The notes under the pieces were generated by a model that saw only the letters and a program-made list of their open reading frames with translations, was not told the DNA's origin and made no database searches. This document shows, piece by piece, positions 1-7,724 of a stretch of 64,000 nucleotides of DNA. The position numbers were made by a program, and so were the translations under genes. Each line of letters starts with the position of its first letter. Position 1 is the first letter of the stretch. This DNA comes from Tumebacillus lacus (GTDB taxonomy: Bacteria > Bacillota > Bacilli > Tumebacillales > Tumebacillaceae): contig NZ_JAPMLT010000001.1 in NCBI RefSeq assembly GCF_026410385.1, forward strand, positions 620,001 to 684,000. The letters run 5' to 3'.

Positions 1-13
1 TCTCGCGGTCCGC

Positions 14-1351
14 CTACTTATTGTCTTCCGACGTCTTGCGCTTGCGAACGAACAACTTCATCGGCGTGCCTTCAAAACCGAATGCATCGCGCAGTTTGTT
101 CTCCAGATAGCGCTCGTACGAGAAGTGCATCAACTCCGGATCGTTGACAAAGACGGCGAACGACGGCGGGCGCACCGCCACCTGCGTCGAGTAGTACACG
201 CGCATTCTGCGACCCTTGTCGGTCGGCGGCGGCACCATCGTGACGGCGTCCTCGATGATCGTGTTGACCGTGGAGGTCGGAATCCGCATCGAATGATTTT
301 CCGCGACTGTTTTGACCGTTTCGAGGATTTTATGTACACGTTGCTTCGTGACCGCGGAGACAAACAAGATCGGGGCCCAAGGCATGAACGGGAACTCGCT
401 GCGGATCGTCTTTTCAAAGACCACAGCCGTTTTGTCGTCCTTTTCCAGCACGTCCCACTTGTTGACGACGATGATGATCGCACGGCCTGCCTCAAGCGCA
501 TAGCCGACGATCCGCTTGTCCTGCTCGATGATGCCTTCTTCGGCGTTGATGACCAGCACGCAGACGTCGCTGCGCTCGATCGCCGACATCGCCCGCATGA
601 CCGAGTAGCGCTCCGTGTTTTCGTAGACCTTGCCGCGCTTGCGCATGCCGGCGGTGTCGATCAGCACGAAGTCTTGACCTTCGCGGGAGAACGGGGTGTC
701 GACCGCATCGCGGGTGGTGCCGGCGATGTCGGACACCATGACGCGCTCTTCGCCGAGGATGGCGTTGACGAGCGACGATTTGCCGACGTTCGGGCGGCCG
801 ATCAGCGAGACTTTGATCGTGTCTTCCGCGTAGTCCTTGTCGTAGTCCTCCGGGAAGTGTTTGAACACTTCTTCCAGCAGGTCGCCAAGGCCGACGCCGT
901 GCGCGGACGAGATGCCGAAGGGCTCGCCGAATCCGAGTTCATAGAAGTCGTACACAGACTGGAGCATTTTCGGGTTGTCCAGTTTGTTGACGGCGAGGAT
1001 GACCGGTTTGCGCGTCCGGTAGAGGAGTTGCGCGACCTGCTGGTCTTGCGGCGTGACGCCGTCCTGTCCGTCGACGAGGAAGATGATCACGTCCGCCTCC
1101 GCGAGCGCGAGTTCTGCTTGCTCACGGATGCGGAGGACGATCTCGTCCTCTTCCCCGACTTCGATCCCTCCTGTATCAATCATACGAAACTTATGATCCA
1201 ACCATTCCGCGCTGGAGTAAATTCGGTCGCGCGTAATGCCCGGCTTGTCCTCGACGATGGAGATCCGCTCTCCGGCGAGACGGTTAAACAACGTCGATTT
1301 GCCCACATTCGGGCGGCCGACGATGGCGACTAATGGTGTTGGAGCTGGCAT
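14..1351 (-). CDS. der: Ribosome biogenesis GTPase Der (EngA)
   Basis: Der is a cytoplasmic GTPase that binds the 50S subunit during late maturation. Two GTPase domains lie in tandem: the first has the P-loop GRPNVGKST at residues 12-20 and DTGG near 59, the second has GRPNVGKSS at about 185 and DTAGM near 235. A KH-like C-terminal domain with a basic tail follows. The 445-residue length is normal for the family. The ATG start places the first P-loop at residue 12, as in other Der proteins. It is the last gene of a leftward set whose order resembles the B. subtilis yphA-yphB-der region. The family assignment is secure. Confidence 0.97.
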   Translation of the reverse strand: MPAPTPLVAIVGRPNVGKSTLFNRLAGERISIVEDKPGITRDRIYSSAEWLDHKFRMIDTGGIEVGEEDEIVLRIREQAELALAEADVIIFLVDGQDGVTPQDQQVAQLLYRTRKPVILAVNKLDNPKMLQSVYDFYELGFGEPFGISSAHGVGLGDLLEEVFKHFPEDYDKDYAEDTIKVSLIGRPNVGKSSLVNAILGEERVMVSDIAGTTRDAVDTPFSREGQDFVLIDTAGMRKRGKVYENTERYSVMRAMSAIERSDVCVLVINAEEGIIEQDKRIVGYALEAGRAIIIVVNKWDVLEKDDKTAVVFEKTIRSEFPFMPWAPILFVSAVTKQRVHKILETVKTVAENHSMRIPTSTVNTIIEDAVTMVPPPTDKGRRMRVYYSTQVAVRPPSFAVFVNDPELMHFSYERYLENKLRDAFGFEGTPMKLFVRKRKTSEDNK

Positions 1352-1431
1352 AGGTTGACTCCCTGCCTTTCTTCTTACAATCTAGGACTTGCATACCAAT
1401 TGATAATTATCCCTGAACTTGCCTGCTCTTG

Positions 1432-1914
1432 TCAACCGCCGTGTTTGTGCATCATGCGGCGGCTTTCTTCGACCTTGACCCCTTGCACAAACTCGACCAG
1501 TTTGAAATAGTCGCGCCGGATGCCGTACGCGGACAAGGGCCGCCCCCATTTGACCAGCCCGTATCGGCGGGACAGCGCGCCGCCCGCCTTGGCGTAGCGG
1601 TTGATGTGAGGCAGCGCGTGGTTCAAAAATAGATTGCCCGTATCGAGGCCCAAACGATCCAAAAACGAGAGCAGCGCCTGTTTGGCGACCGCTTGCTCGG
1701 GACCGAGCCCGAGCGTGTAGACCGGATTGTCAAACTCGTCGTGCCCTTTAAAAAACAGCGTGCCGATCTGCCACGACTCGACCTGATCAAAGTCGGTCAG
1801 GCGCAGCACTTCCTCCTGTGTCGGGACGCGGTCGCTCGGCAGCCGACCCAGATGGATGGCGGCAGACGCCACCGACGAATGAGCGCTGCCGTAACAGTAG
1901 TAGATCACATGCAT
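1432..1914 (-). CDS. DUF3189 family protein
   Basis: This 160-residue cytoplasmic protein begins MHVIYYCYGSAHSS, the hallmark start of the DUF3189 family of Firmicutes. The family has no established function. A short beta strand followed by a Gly/Ala/Ser-rich turn at the N-terminus resembles a nucleotide or phosphate-binding start, but that is an inference. It lies 80 bases upstream of der and 7 bases downstream of a second, more divergent relative, so the two are very likely co-transcribed. No signal peptide or membrane segment is visible. Confidence 0.8.
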   Translation of the reverse strand: MHVIYYCYGSAHSSVASAAIHLGRLPSDRVPTQEEVLRLTDFDQVESWQIGTLFFKGHDEFDNPVYTLGLGPEQAVAKQALLSFLDRLGLDTGNLFLNHALPHINRYAKAGGALSRRYGLVKWGRPLSAYGIRRDYFKLVEFVQGVKVEESRRMMHKHGG

Positions 1915-1921
1915 CCTCGGC

Positions 1922-2374
1922 TCACCCCTCCTGCCAGTCGGTCATCAGCACCGTCAAAAAGAGCGCGTACTCCTTGACGGCCGCTTCGGCCAGATATTGT
2001 CTGGCCTTCTCCCGCTGCCCCGGCTTGTTCAGCAGACGCTCGCCCCGCTTCCACCGTCTTTTTTTCGGCGACGGCACCTGATAGAAAAAATAGTCCTCTT
2101 GCCGCTCTTCGTAGAGATGCAAAAAATGCCGCCACGTGCGCACCGCGATGGTCGCGGAGCGCCCGAGACCGCACCAGTAGATGCGCTCACCCCGCAGCTC
2201 GCCGAGCAGATGGACGTCGCCTTTGGGACGGACTTTGTCGTGGTCGCGCAGAAAGGCGGCGACCGTTTCGACGGATGGCAGCACGTCGCCGCGCAATTTT
2301 TTCAGGCGGATCGCCGCTGCGAGCAGGGCGGCGACGCCTGTGCCGCTGTCGTAGTACACGCGGTGTTTCATCAA
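1922..2374 (-). CDS. DUF3189-like protein, second copy
   Basis: This 150-residue protein resembles its downstream neighbour in size and in its start (HRVYYDSGTGVAALLAAAI against HVIYYCYGSAHSSVASAAI), and both have a central GLGxx segment. It is therefore best read as a divergent DUF3189 paralogue from tandem duplication. The CYG near the start of the first copy is replaced by DSG here. Its start overlaps the end of the upstream YIEGIA-capping gene by 4 bases, which indicates translational coupling. Function unknown. Confidence 0.65.
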   Translation of the reverse strand: MMKHRVYYDSGTGVAALLAAAIRLKKLRGDVLPSVETVAAFLRDHDKVRPKGDVHLLGELRGERIYWCGLGRSATIAVRTWRHFLHLYEERQEDYFFYQVPSPKKRRWKRGERLLNKPGQREKARQYLAEAAVKEYALFLTVLMTDWQEG

Positions 2375-2565
2375 TGCTTCACCAAAATCATCGTCCCCGG
2401 ACGCAGTTCATGAGCCATCGCGTCGAGGATTTTTTCCAGATAGAGCGAGACTTTCTGCAACTCCTCTTCGTCCTTGCAATAAAAGATCGGGCCGGAGCCG
2501 CCGACGCTGGTTGAGTCGAGGGTGCAGACGGCCAGGATAAAATTGGAGACCGCTTGACTTGGCAT
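2371..2565 (-). CDS. Small protein, capping subunit for YIEGIA type
   Basis: A 64-residue soluble protein encoded directly downstream of the YIEGIA membrane protein. Size, position and the segment TSVGGSGPIFYC fit the family that databases name 'capping complex subunit for YIEGIA'. The name rests on gene pairing, and no biochemistry is implied. It starts at ATG with AAAGGAGG about 12 bases upstream and overlaps the next gene by 4 bases. Functional linkage to the YIEGIA protein is an inference from conserved adjacency. Confidence 0.65.
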   Translation of the reverse strand: MPSQAVSNFILAVCTLDSTSVGGSGPIFYCKDEEELQKVSLYLEKILDAMAHELRPGTMILVKH

Positions 2566-2589
2566 CTCGAGATCACGCCTCCTTTTCCT

Positions 2590-3480
2590 CTAGAGCTGCC
2601 GATCCGGCTTGACCGAACCTTTGAGCGGACGGCGATAGGCATTCTCCAGCAAGGGCACCCGCCGGACGATCTCGATGGCTTTGTCCGGGTCTCGGTCGAG
2701 CGGGAGCAAGAACAGAGCCAGTCGCCCGCTGTTCAGATCGCGCTTGGAGAGCGGCACGAGCGACGGTTCGCCGGAGTCGTGGTAGACGCCGAGAATCGTC
2801 GAGACGTCGTGCAGGATCGCTTGCCGTTGGCCGAGGTTGCCGATGGTGACGGTGGCGTTGGCGTTTTTCGGAACGAGGATCAGTCCGACGCCGTTTTTGA
2901 CCAGTTTCTCCTGGCTGTCTTTCAGGCCGGAGTTGTAGATCAGGATGTCGTCGACAAACAGGTTCGGACCTTGAAAATGCACCTTCGCCTTTTTGATCTC
3001 CACAACCGAGCCGAGCGTGCGCCCGGACATGAAGCGGTGGGCGATGAACAGGCCGATCAAGCCCACGATCAGCCCGCCGATCCATGTGAAAAAGTGCGTG
3101 GCCAGCGCGGAAAAAAAAGCGTTGGCGATCACGAGATAATTGCGCCCTTCAAACGCCATCGCGATCCCTTCTATATAAGTGACACCGCGCGGCACCAGTT
3201 CCATCGAGTCAACGTTGGTCAGCATCTGCCGCTCCATGTTGCGCACATCGCGAAACTGCTGGGCGGCCAATGTCAGGAACGTCACCGCCGTGTAGTTTTT
3301 GTCGAGCAAGGTGGCGACCAGCACCGCCCCGAGTCCAGACGCGATCACGCCGAGCGCCAGATGGACGATGCGCCCGTGCGGATAGGTCGGGTACTGGCGG
3401 TAGTCGGTGCGCAGCAGATTGAGACGGCAGGCGATACCGCAGATCGTGCCGATCAGGATGATCAGCGTCGTGTCATGCAT
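2590..3480 (-). CDS. YIEGIA family membrane protein
   Basis: This 296-residue integral membrane protein contains the family-naming motif YIEGIAMAFEGRNY at about residue 102. Hydrophobic segments are visible near residues 5-20, 40-60, 122-145 and 130-150, followed by a soluble C-terminal half of roughly 140 residues. The family is common in spore-forming Firmicutes and has no proven role. The start overlaps the upstream membrane protein gene by 8 bases and the small capping-type protein follows, so a three-gene membrane complex is plausible. The assignment to the family is firm and the role is unknown. Confidence 0.82.
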   Translation of the reverse strand: MHDTTLIILIGTICGIACRLNLLRTDYRQYPTYPHGRIVHLALGVIASGLGAVLVATLLDKNYTAVTFLTLAAQQFRDVRNMERQMLTNVDSMELVPRGVTYIEGIAMAFEGRNYLVIANAFFSALATHFFTWIGGLIVGLIGLFIAHRFMSGRTLGSVVEIKKAKVHFQGPNLFVDDILIYNSGLKDSQEKLVKNGVGLILVPKNANATVTIGNLGQRQAILHDVSTILGVYHDSGEPSLVPLSKRDLNSGRLALFLLPLDRDPDKAIEIVRRVPLLENAYRRPLKGSVKPDRQL

Positions 3481-4132
3481 GTTCGGGGCCTCCTTCCTGA
3501 TGCCCTGGGCGGAAGATCGCTTTGATCGTCCGCATCACAAATCGCACCGTCGCGTGATACGGACCGTGCGAGACCAGCACGCCGAGCATCGTATAGGCGA
3601 GCAGATCGCGCACCTCGCCGCCGCCAAAGACCGCCTCACCCCACTCCGGCTCCCAGTTGAGCAGCGGGTCGATCGACGCGGCGAGCAGGAGCCCGGTCAC
3701 TGCCGCCGTCAGCGCGTAGAACGGACGGCGCAGTGAGCAGACGGCGAGGATCACGGCCGATGCCGGAAACAGGATCTCGCTGTCGACGAGAAAGAACGCC
3801 GGATCGAGCGGGACCAGTGTCATCAAGATCACCAGCGCCGAAGCCACTGTCAACGTGCCGACCGCCCATTGCAGTCGCACACCGGCGTTGCGGGAGACGA
3901 TGAGCAGCAGCCAGACGCTGGCTCCCAAAGGGATCAGCGTCCCGCCGAGATTGATCTGTACACCGGCCGGGAAGGTCAGCGTCCAGTTCGAGAGGAACAC
4001 GAAGCCGATCAGAAACAGGAGGGCTGTCCGCACCCCCATCTTGGCATCATAGAGCGCTTTTTCGCCCCAGCCGGTGACGATGAGAATGGTCAGCACGATG
4101 GCGATGATGTTCGCTTCCACACCCGGATTCAT
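3473..4132 (-). CDS. Polytopic membrane protein, possibly YphA-like
   Basis: A 219-residue protein with about seven hydrophobic stretches and a hydrophilic C-terminal tail ending GHQEGGPEHA. Its place just ahead of the YIEGIA gene and close to der matches yphA of B. subtilis, but sequence support for that family is weak by eye. The ATG start is preceded by GAGAGGGGGAT, a good ribosome binding site. It is the first protein gene downstream of the structured RNA at 4232-4436. If that RNA's terminator is leaky or conditional, this operon would lie under its control. Function unknown. Confidence 0.6.
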   Translation of the reverse strand: MNPGVEANIIAIVLTILIVTGWGEKALYDAKMGVRTALLFLIGFVFLSNWTLTFPAGVQINLGGTLIPLGASVWLLLIVSRNAGVRLQWAVGTLTVASALVILMTLVPLDPAFFLVDSEILFPASAVILAVCSLRRPFYALTAAVTGLLLAASIDPLLNWEPEWGEAVFGGGEVRDLLAYTMLGVLVSHGPYHATVRFVMRTIKAIFRPGHQEGGPEHA

Positions 4133-4231
4133 CTCAAGATCCCCCTCTCAAGGAAAACAACCACCACATCAGACTGTCTGCTGTCAGTTTTGCCTGTCCT
4201 TGCCGGGGGTATACGCCCAAAAGAAGACGCC

Positions 4232-4280
4232 AAAAAAGCCCCTTGTCCGACGAAGTGGATTCGCTCGGCCAACGGGCTTT
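4232..4280 (-). terminator. Intrinsic terminator after the tRNA-like RNA
   Basis: On the minus strand AAAGCCC (4274-4280) pairs with GGGCTTT, with further TTG/CAA and CCGA/TCGG pairing inside, and six T follow (4232-4237). It lies 100 bases before the start codon of the 3473-4132 gene. CCCCT just upstream could pair with AGGGG of the hairpin, so an alternative fold is possible. Confidence 0.75.
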
Positions 4281-4297
4281 GTCAGGGGAAATCTATA

Positions 4298-4359
4298 TGG
4301 AGCTTCCAACCAGAGTCGAACTGGTATTCCCTTTGCTCTGCCACAGAGCTTTTGGAAGC
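4298..4359 (-). other. tRNA-like domain lacking the anticodon arm, with CCA
   Basis: Acceptor strands are GCTTCCA (4353-4359) and TGGAAGC (4302-4308), seven perfect pairs. A D-like arm GCTC-TGTGGCA-GAGC lies at 4335-4349. The T arm ACCAG-TTCGACT-CTGGT (4309-4325) fits the TTCRANY loop rule. The 3' end is T then CCA (4298-4301). Only nine bases separate the D-like and T arms, where about 27 plus a variable loop would be expected, so the whole anticodon arm is missing and no anticodon exists. It cannot decode. All remaining stems are intact, which argues against simple decay. Confidence 0.75.
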
Positions 4360-4443
4360 GTAGTAGGGAATGTTCTCTCGCAACGTCATATTCTGTCGAA
4401 TCTTGTTGTAAGCTGTCGTATCTGCGATGAGAGAACGATTAGT

Positions 4444-4472
4444 AATATAGCACGGGATGTGCTAGTTTGCAA
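4444..4472 (-). promoter_or_regulatory. Sigma-A promoter of the tRNA-like RNA
   Basis: On the minus strand TTGCAA (4467-4472) and TATATT (4444-4449) are separated by exactly 17 bases. The predicted start, seven to eight bases further, falls on the first base of the GTTCTCTC stem, which supports an independent RNA start. Confidence 0.75.
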
Positions 4473-4521
4473 GAGGTTTGATGAATGAAACAATTTTTCG
4501 AAAAAGGAGAAAAAACGCACA

Positions 4522-4564
4522 GAAAAGAAGCACCCCGTCCCTACTTCCTCAGGGTGCTTTTTTC
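4522..4564 (-). terminator. Terminator of the DUF1028 gene
   Basis: AAGCACCC (4528-4535) and GGGTGCTT (4552-4559) form the stem and T runs flank both sides. The hairpin begins inside the last codons of the DUF1028 gene. Confidence 0.7.
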
Positions 4565-5259
4565 TCATCCGGTTTTGCCATGCCCTCCATCATGACACCG
4601 CGCGAAGTGGTGTCGACCCACTCGTGGTAGGCGGACATCAGGCCGTTTTTGTGGATGTCGTAGAGCCGCCGCAGCTCTTTGAGCGGCTCCGGGTTGTCGT
4701 CGACGCGAATGTCGATGTAGGGCCATTCGTCGATGTCGACGACGAGCAAGGCGGCCGATTGTTTGCCACGCCGGTCCCCGCCGGCCTTTTGGCCGGCTTC
4801 GAGTGCTTGCAGCAGCCGCATTTCAAAGGGGGCGTTCGATCCGACATACGCGGCGGCCGTCGCCTGCACGACCTCTTCACCGACCAGCAGGTTGCCCTGC
4901 ACGGTAAAATTGTCGCCGACGATGTGCCCGCGCCACTCGTTGGCCTCCTCGCCCGTCCAAGCGGCGGCGCGGCCGTACTTGTCCACCACGCCGAGCTGCC
5001 GGTACTGGCGACCGAGGTCGTGGGCGAGCAGTTCCTGCAAGGTCTCCTCCGCCGACAGCCCGTGTTCGAGCAGCCGCAGCCCTTTCGGTCCGAGCGTCGG
5101 GTTGACGCGCGCCTGGGTGGCGATCGCGCCCACACCCGCTTTGGCGAACGGGCAGAGCGAGCCGACGGCAAACGCTTTGGTCGTCACCGCCACGCCGAAC
5201 CGCCCCGTGCGCGGGTCGCGGGCGACGATGGAAAACGTGTTCAGTTCGATCTCTGACAT
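4549..5259 (-). CDS. DUF1028 family protein (Ntn-hydrolase-like)
   Basis: A 236-residue soluble protein with the DUF1028 start MSEIELNTFSIVARDPRTG and the downstream GVGAIATQA segment. DUF1028 proteins belong to the N-terminal nucleophile hydrolase superfamily by fold, and their substrate is unknown. The ATG at 5259 is chosen because AAGGAGGGGG lies 7-8 bases upstream, and a longer open frame to 5361 has no such site and runs into arginine/serine-rich non-family sequence. It lies 28 bases after fni and ends in its own terminator. Confidence 0.85.
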   Translation of the reverse strand: MSEIELNTFSIVARDPRTGRFGVAVTTKAFAVGSLCPFAKAGVGAIATQARVNPTLGPKGLRLLEHGLSAEETLQELLAHDLGRQYRQLGVVDKYGRAAAWTGEEANEWRGHIVGDNFTVQGNLLVGEEVVQATAAAYVGSNAPFEMRLLQALEAGQKAGGDRRGKQSAALLVVDIDEWPYIDIRVDDNPEPLKELRRLYDIHKNGLMSAYHEWVDTTSRGVMMEGMAKPDEKKAP

Positions 5260-5287
5260 CGCCTTCCCCCTCCTTGTGTTCGGTTGC

Positions 5288-6349
5288 TTATCGAGACAGA
5301 CCGCGCCGTGCGACCGACTCGATATCGATGCCGCGCAGACGGCACCACTCCGCCGTCTCACCGCGCACGATCAGCGGCCGCTGTGCCAGATCGGTCACGC
5401 GTGCACAGCCTTGCAAGGTCAGCACGGCCCGCAGTTCGGCGTGCCAATGCTCGACCAGTTCCACCGCCGCCTCCAGCCCGTGCTCCATCAGCGGACGCAG
5501 GATCGCCCCGGCCACGCCGACTGCGCGTGCGCCGAGCGCGAGGCATTTGGCTGCGTCGAGAGCGTTTTGCACGCCGCCGGAGCCGATCAGGTCATAGCGG
5601 TTCAGATACGGCTGCGCTTCGAGCAGGGAGACGGCCGTCGTCTGCCCCCATCCTTCGAGATCCTGAAAATGCAGACCGCTGCGGCGTTGGTTTTCAATCG
5701 AGACGAAGTTGGTCCCGCCGCGTCCCGCCACGTCGACGACCGGCACGCCTAGCTCTGCGAGCTGTTCGTACGTCTCCGCCGCCATGCCGTTGCCGACCTC
5801 TTTGACGATCACCGGCACGGACAGCCCTTCCACGACTTCGCGGATCTGCTGTGCGATGCCTTGGAAGGAACGGTCTCCTTCCGGCATCGTCAGTTCTTGC
5901 GCCACGTTCAGATGCAGATGCATCAGATCGGCGCCGATCATATCGACCGCCCGCTGTGCATCTTTGACGCTCGCTCCCGCTCCCAAGTTTCCGATCACGA
6001 TGCCGTCCGGGTTGAGCTCGCGTACGATGGCATAGGTGCGCACCAACCGCTCGTCCTTCAACGCAGCGCGCTGAGAGCCGACAGCCATCGCCAGCCCCGT
6101 GCGCTGTGCGAGCGCGGCCAGATCGCGGTTGATCCGCTCTGTCTGGTCTGCCCCGCCCGTCATCGCATTAATCAAAATCGGCGAACTGAATGTCAGTCCG
6201 CCGATCTCGGTCGCAAGGGAGACGTCTGCCAAGTCGCACTCAGGCAACGCCCGGTGTACGAAGCTCAGATCGGAAAATCCGGTGTTTCTCGTCACCGGCA
6301 ATTCCAGTGCATAGCGCACGTGGTCGAGCTTGCGTTGTTCAATTGACAC
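5288..6349 (-). CDS. fni: Type 2 isopentenyl-diphosphate delta-isomerase
   Basis: Fni is an FMN- and NADPH-dependent cytoplasmic enzyme that interconverts isopentenyl and dimethylallyl diphosphate for isoprenoid synthesis. The 353-residue length, the N-terminal RKLDHVRYAL region, the INAMTGGAD segment near residue 62, the GRGGTNF motif near 210 and the phosphate-binding GSGGVQNALDAAKCLALGA region near 260 all fit a TIM-barrel Idi-2. It sits beside the S1-like gene, as ypgA/fni does in related Bacillales. No type 1 isomerase is seen in the window. Confidence 0.94.
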   Translation of the reverse strand: MSIEQRKLDHVRYALELPVTRNTGFSDLSFVHRALPECDLADVSLATEIGGLTFSSPILINAMTGGADQTERINRDLAALAQRTGLAMAVGSQRAALKDERLVRTYAIVRELNPDGIVIGNLGAGASVKDAQRAVDMIGADLMHLHLNVAQELTMPEGDRSFQGIAQQIREVVEGLSVPVIVKEVGNGMAAETYEQLAELGVPVVDVAGRGGTNFVSIENQRRSGLHFQDLEGWGQTTAVSLLEAQPYLNRYDLIGSGGVQNALDAAKCLALGARAVGVAGAILRPLMEHGLEAAVELVEHWHAELRAVLTLQGCARVTDLAQRPLIVRGETAEWCRLRGIDIESVARRGLSR

Positions 6350-6391
6350 GGTCCCATTCCCTCACTTCTCTACAGCTGTTGCTTCTCTCTC

Positions 6392-7573
6392 TTACTTTTT
6401 AAACAGATCGCCGAAGACGTCGCCGAGTGTGCCGAGGCCGCCGTCTTCATCGCGGTAGTCGTTGTTTTGCTGCGGTCTGCCCGGGCGGTTGCCGCCCGAA
6501 CGTTCACCGCCGCCGCTGCGGCGTTCGAAGCCTTCCTCAGTCTCGCGGATCGACAGGGAGATGCGCTGTTCGCCTTCGTTGACGTCGAGCACCTTCACCT
6601 TGACTTCCTGACCGACTTCAAGCACCTCATCGGCCGTCGCCACATGGCGGTTGGCGATCTGGGAGATGTGCACCAGACCTTCCACGCCCGGCAGCAGTTC
6701 GACAAATGCGCCGAAGGAAACGAGGCGTTTCACCGTGCCGGTGTAGATCTCTCCCGCTTGGAACTTGTCGCCGATGTTGGTCCAAGGTCCTGGTGCCGCC
6801 GCTTTGATCGACAAGGAGATGCGACCTTTTTCCGGGTCGGTCTTGAGGACTTTGACGGTGACTTGGTCGCCTTCTTTGACTACGTCGGCCGGGGTGTCGA
6901 CGCGATGATGCGCCATCTCGGAGACGTGCACCAGACCGTCGACCCCGCCGAGGTCGACAAACGCGCCGAAGGAGGTCAGTCGCTGCACCGTGCCAGTCAG
7001 CACGTCGCCTGCCTGAATCTCATGGAGGCGCGCTTCTTTTTGCGACTCCGCCTCTTCGTCTTGCACCGCCTTGGCAGACAGGATCACCTTGTTCCCCTCG
7101 CGGTCAAACTCGACGATCTTCACGCGCAGAGTGCGGCCTTTGTAGTCGGAGAAATCTTCAACAAAATGACGCTCCACCAGCGAAGCCGGGATGAAGCCGC
7201 GCACGCCGATGTCCACGACGAGACCGCCTTTGACGACATCGTTTACTTTGACTTCCAGAACGTCGCCGTTGTTGTACTTTTCTTCCAGCACATCCCACGC
7301 TTTCAGGGAGTCGACCTCTTTTTTGGAGAGGATCATTTTGCCTTCGTCGTCGTTGATGCGCATGACTTTCACTTCCACTTCGTCGCCGACGTTGACCGCG
7401 TCTGCCACGTTGTCGATGCGGAGGGCCGAGAGCTCCCCGATCGGAATCACACCTTCATACTTGTACCCTACATCCACAATCGCTTGACCGTCTTCGATCT
7501 TTGAGATCGTGCCCTTGACAACATCGCCTTTTTTCAGAGTGATGACATCCATCTCTTTCATTTCTTCGATCAT
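6392..7573 (-). CDS. rpsA: Ribosomal protein S1 homologue, four S1 domains (YpfD type)
   Basis: A 393-residue RNA-binding protein with four S1/OB repeats. Each is marked by a conserved turn: VDVGYKYEGVIP near residue 33, VDIGVRGFIPAS near 120, VDLGGVDGLVHVS near 208 and VELLPGVEGLVHIS near 292. The C-terminal tail is Gly/Arg/Asn-rich. Firmicute versions have four repeats rather than six and are not core ribosomal proteins, so a role in translation of selected messages is likely. AGGAGGT lies 7 bases before the ATG. Its position next to plsC-cmk is the conserved ypfD arrangement. Confidence 0.94.
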   Translation of the reverse strand: MIEEMKEMDVITLKKGDVVKGTISKIEDGQAIVDVGYKYEGVIPIGELSALRIDNVADAVNVGDEVEVKVMRINDDEGKMILSKKEVDSLKAWDVLEEKYNNGDVLEVKVNDVVKGGLVVDIGVRGFIPASLVERHFVEDFSDYKGRTLRVKIVEFDREGNKVILSAKAVQDEEAESQKEARLHEIQAGDVLTGTVQRLTSFGAFVDLGGVDGLVHVSEMAHHRVDTPADVVKEGDQVTVKVLKTDPEKGRISLSIKAAAPGPWTNIGDKFQAGEIYTGTVKRLVSFGAFVELLPGVEGLVHISQIANRHVATADEVLEVGQEVKVKVLDVNEGEQRISLSIRETEEGFERRSGGGERSGGNRPGRPQQNNDYRDEDGGLGTLGDVFGDLFKK

Positions 7574-7602
7574 AGATTCTACCTCCTATTCGGCAAGCGC
7601 CA

Positions 7603-7632
7603 GAACGTCAGCAGAGCTGACGGATGACGTTC
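7603..7632 (-). promoter_or_regulatory. Alternative hairpins in the S1-like gene leader
   Basis: GAACGTCA (7603-7610) pairs perfectly with TGACGTTC (7625-7632), while GTCAGC (7607-7612) pairs with GCTGAC (7616-7621). The two helices share bases and so exclude each other. The element lies 30 bases before the start codon, where it could modulate translation. Confidence 0.4.
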
Positions 7633-7724
7633 GTTATCCTGTTCCACCTAAAAGAAACAAAAACGGGATTGGTGATCAAAGATAGTATGATACGACAGCC
7701 GTTATTCCATACGAATCCAGCGGT

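Larger units (their letters stand above)
4232..4436 (-). ncRNA. Structured RNA with an anticodon-less tRNA-like domain
   Basis: Reading the minus strand from a sigma-A-type promoter at 4444-4472, an RNA of about 205 bases would begin near 4436. Its first bases GTTCTCTC (4429-4436) pair perfectly with GAGAGAAC (4372-4379). The next seven bases ATTCCCT (4365-4371) pair with AGGGAAT (4326-4332). Then comes a tRNA-like domain (4298-4359) with a perfect 7-bp acceptor stem, a D-like arm, a canonical T arm and an encoded CCA, but no anticodon arm. The ATTCCCT/AGGGAAT and acceptor pairings interlock as a pseudoknot. A GC-rich hairpin with a U tract (4232-4280) closes the unit. No match to tmRNA, RNase P, 6S, SRP or T-box RNAs was recognised. 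It could be a trans-acting RNA or a conditional leader of the 3473-4132 operon. Confidence 0.75.

Noticed and set aside
4232-4436. tmRNA, T-box leader or ordinary tRNA gene
   Set aside because: There is no tag-peptide frame or GGGG-type tmRNA acceptor, no T-box AGGGTGGNACCGCG element or specifier loop, and no anticodon arm at all.
4243-4488. Plus-strand 81-codon frame across the structured RNA
   Set aside because: It is the antisense of the tRNA-like stems; no start signal, and the RNA on the other strand explains all conserved-looking features.
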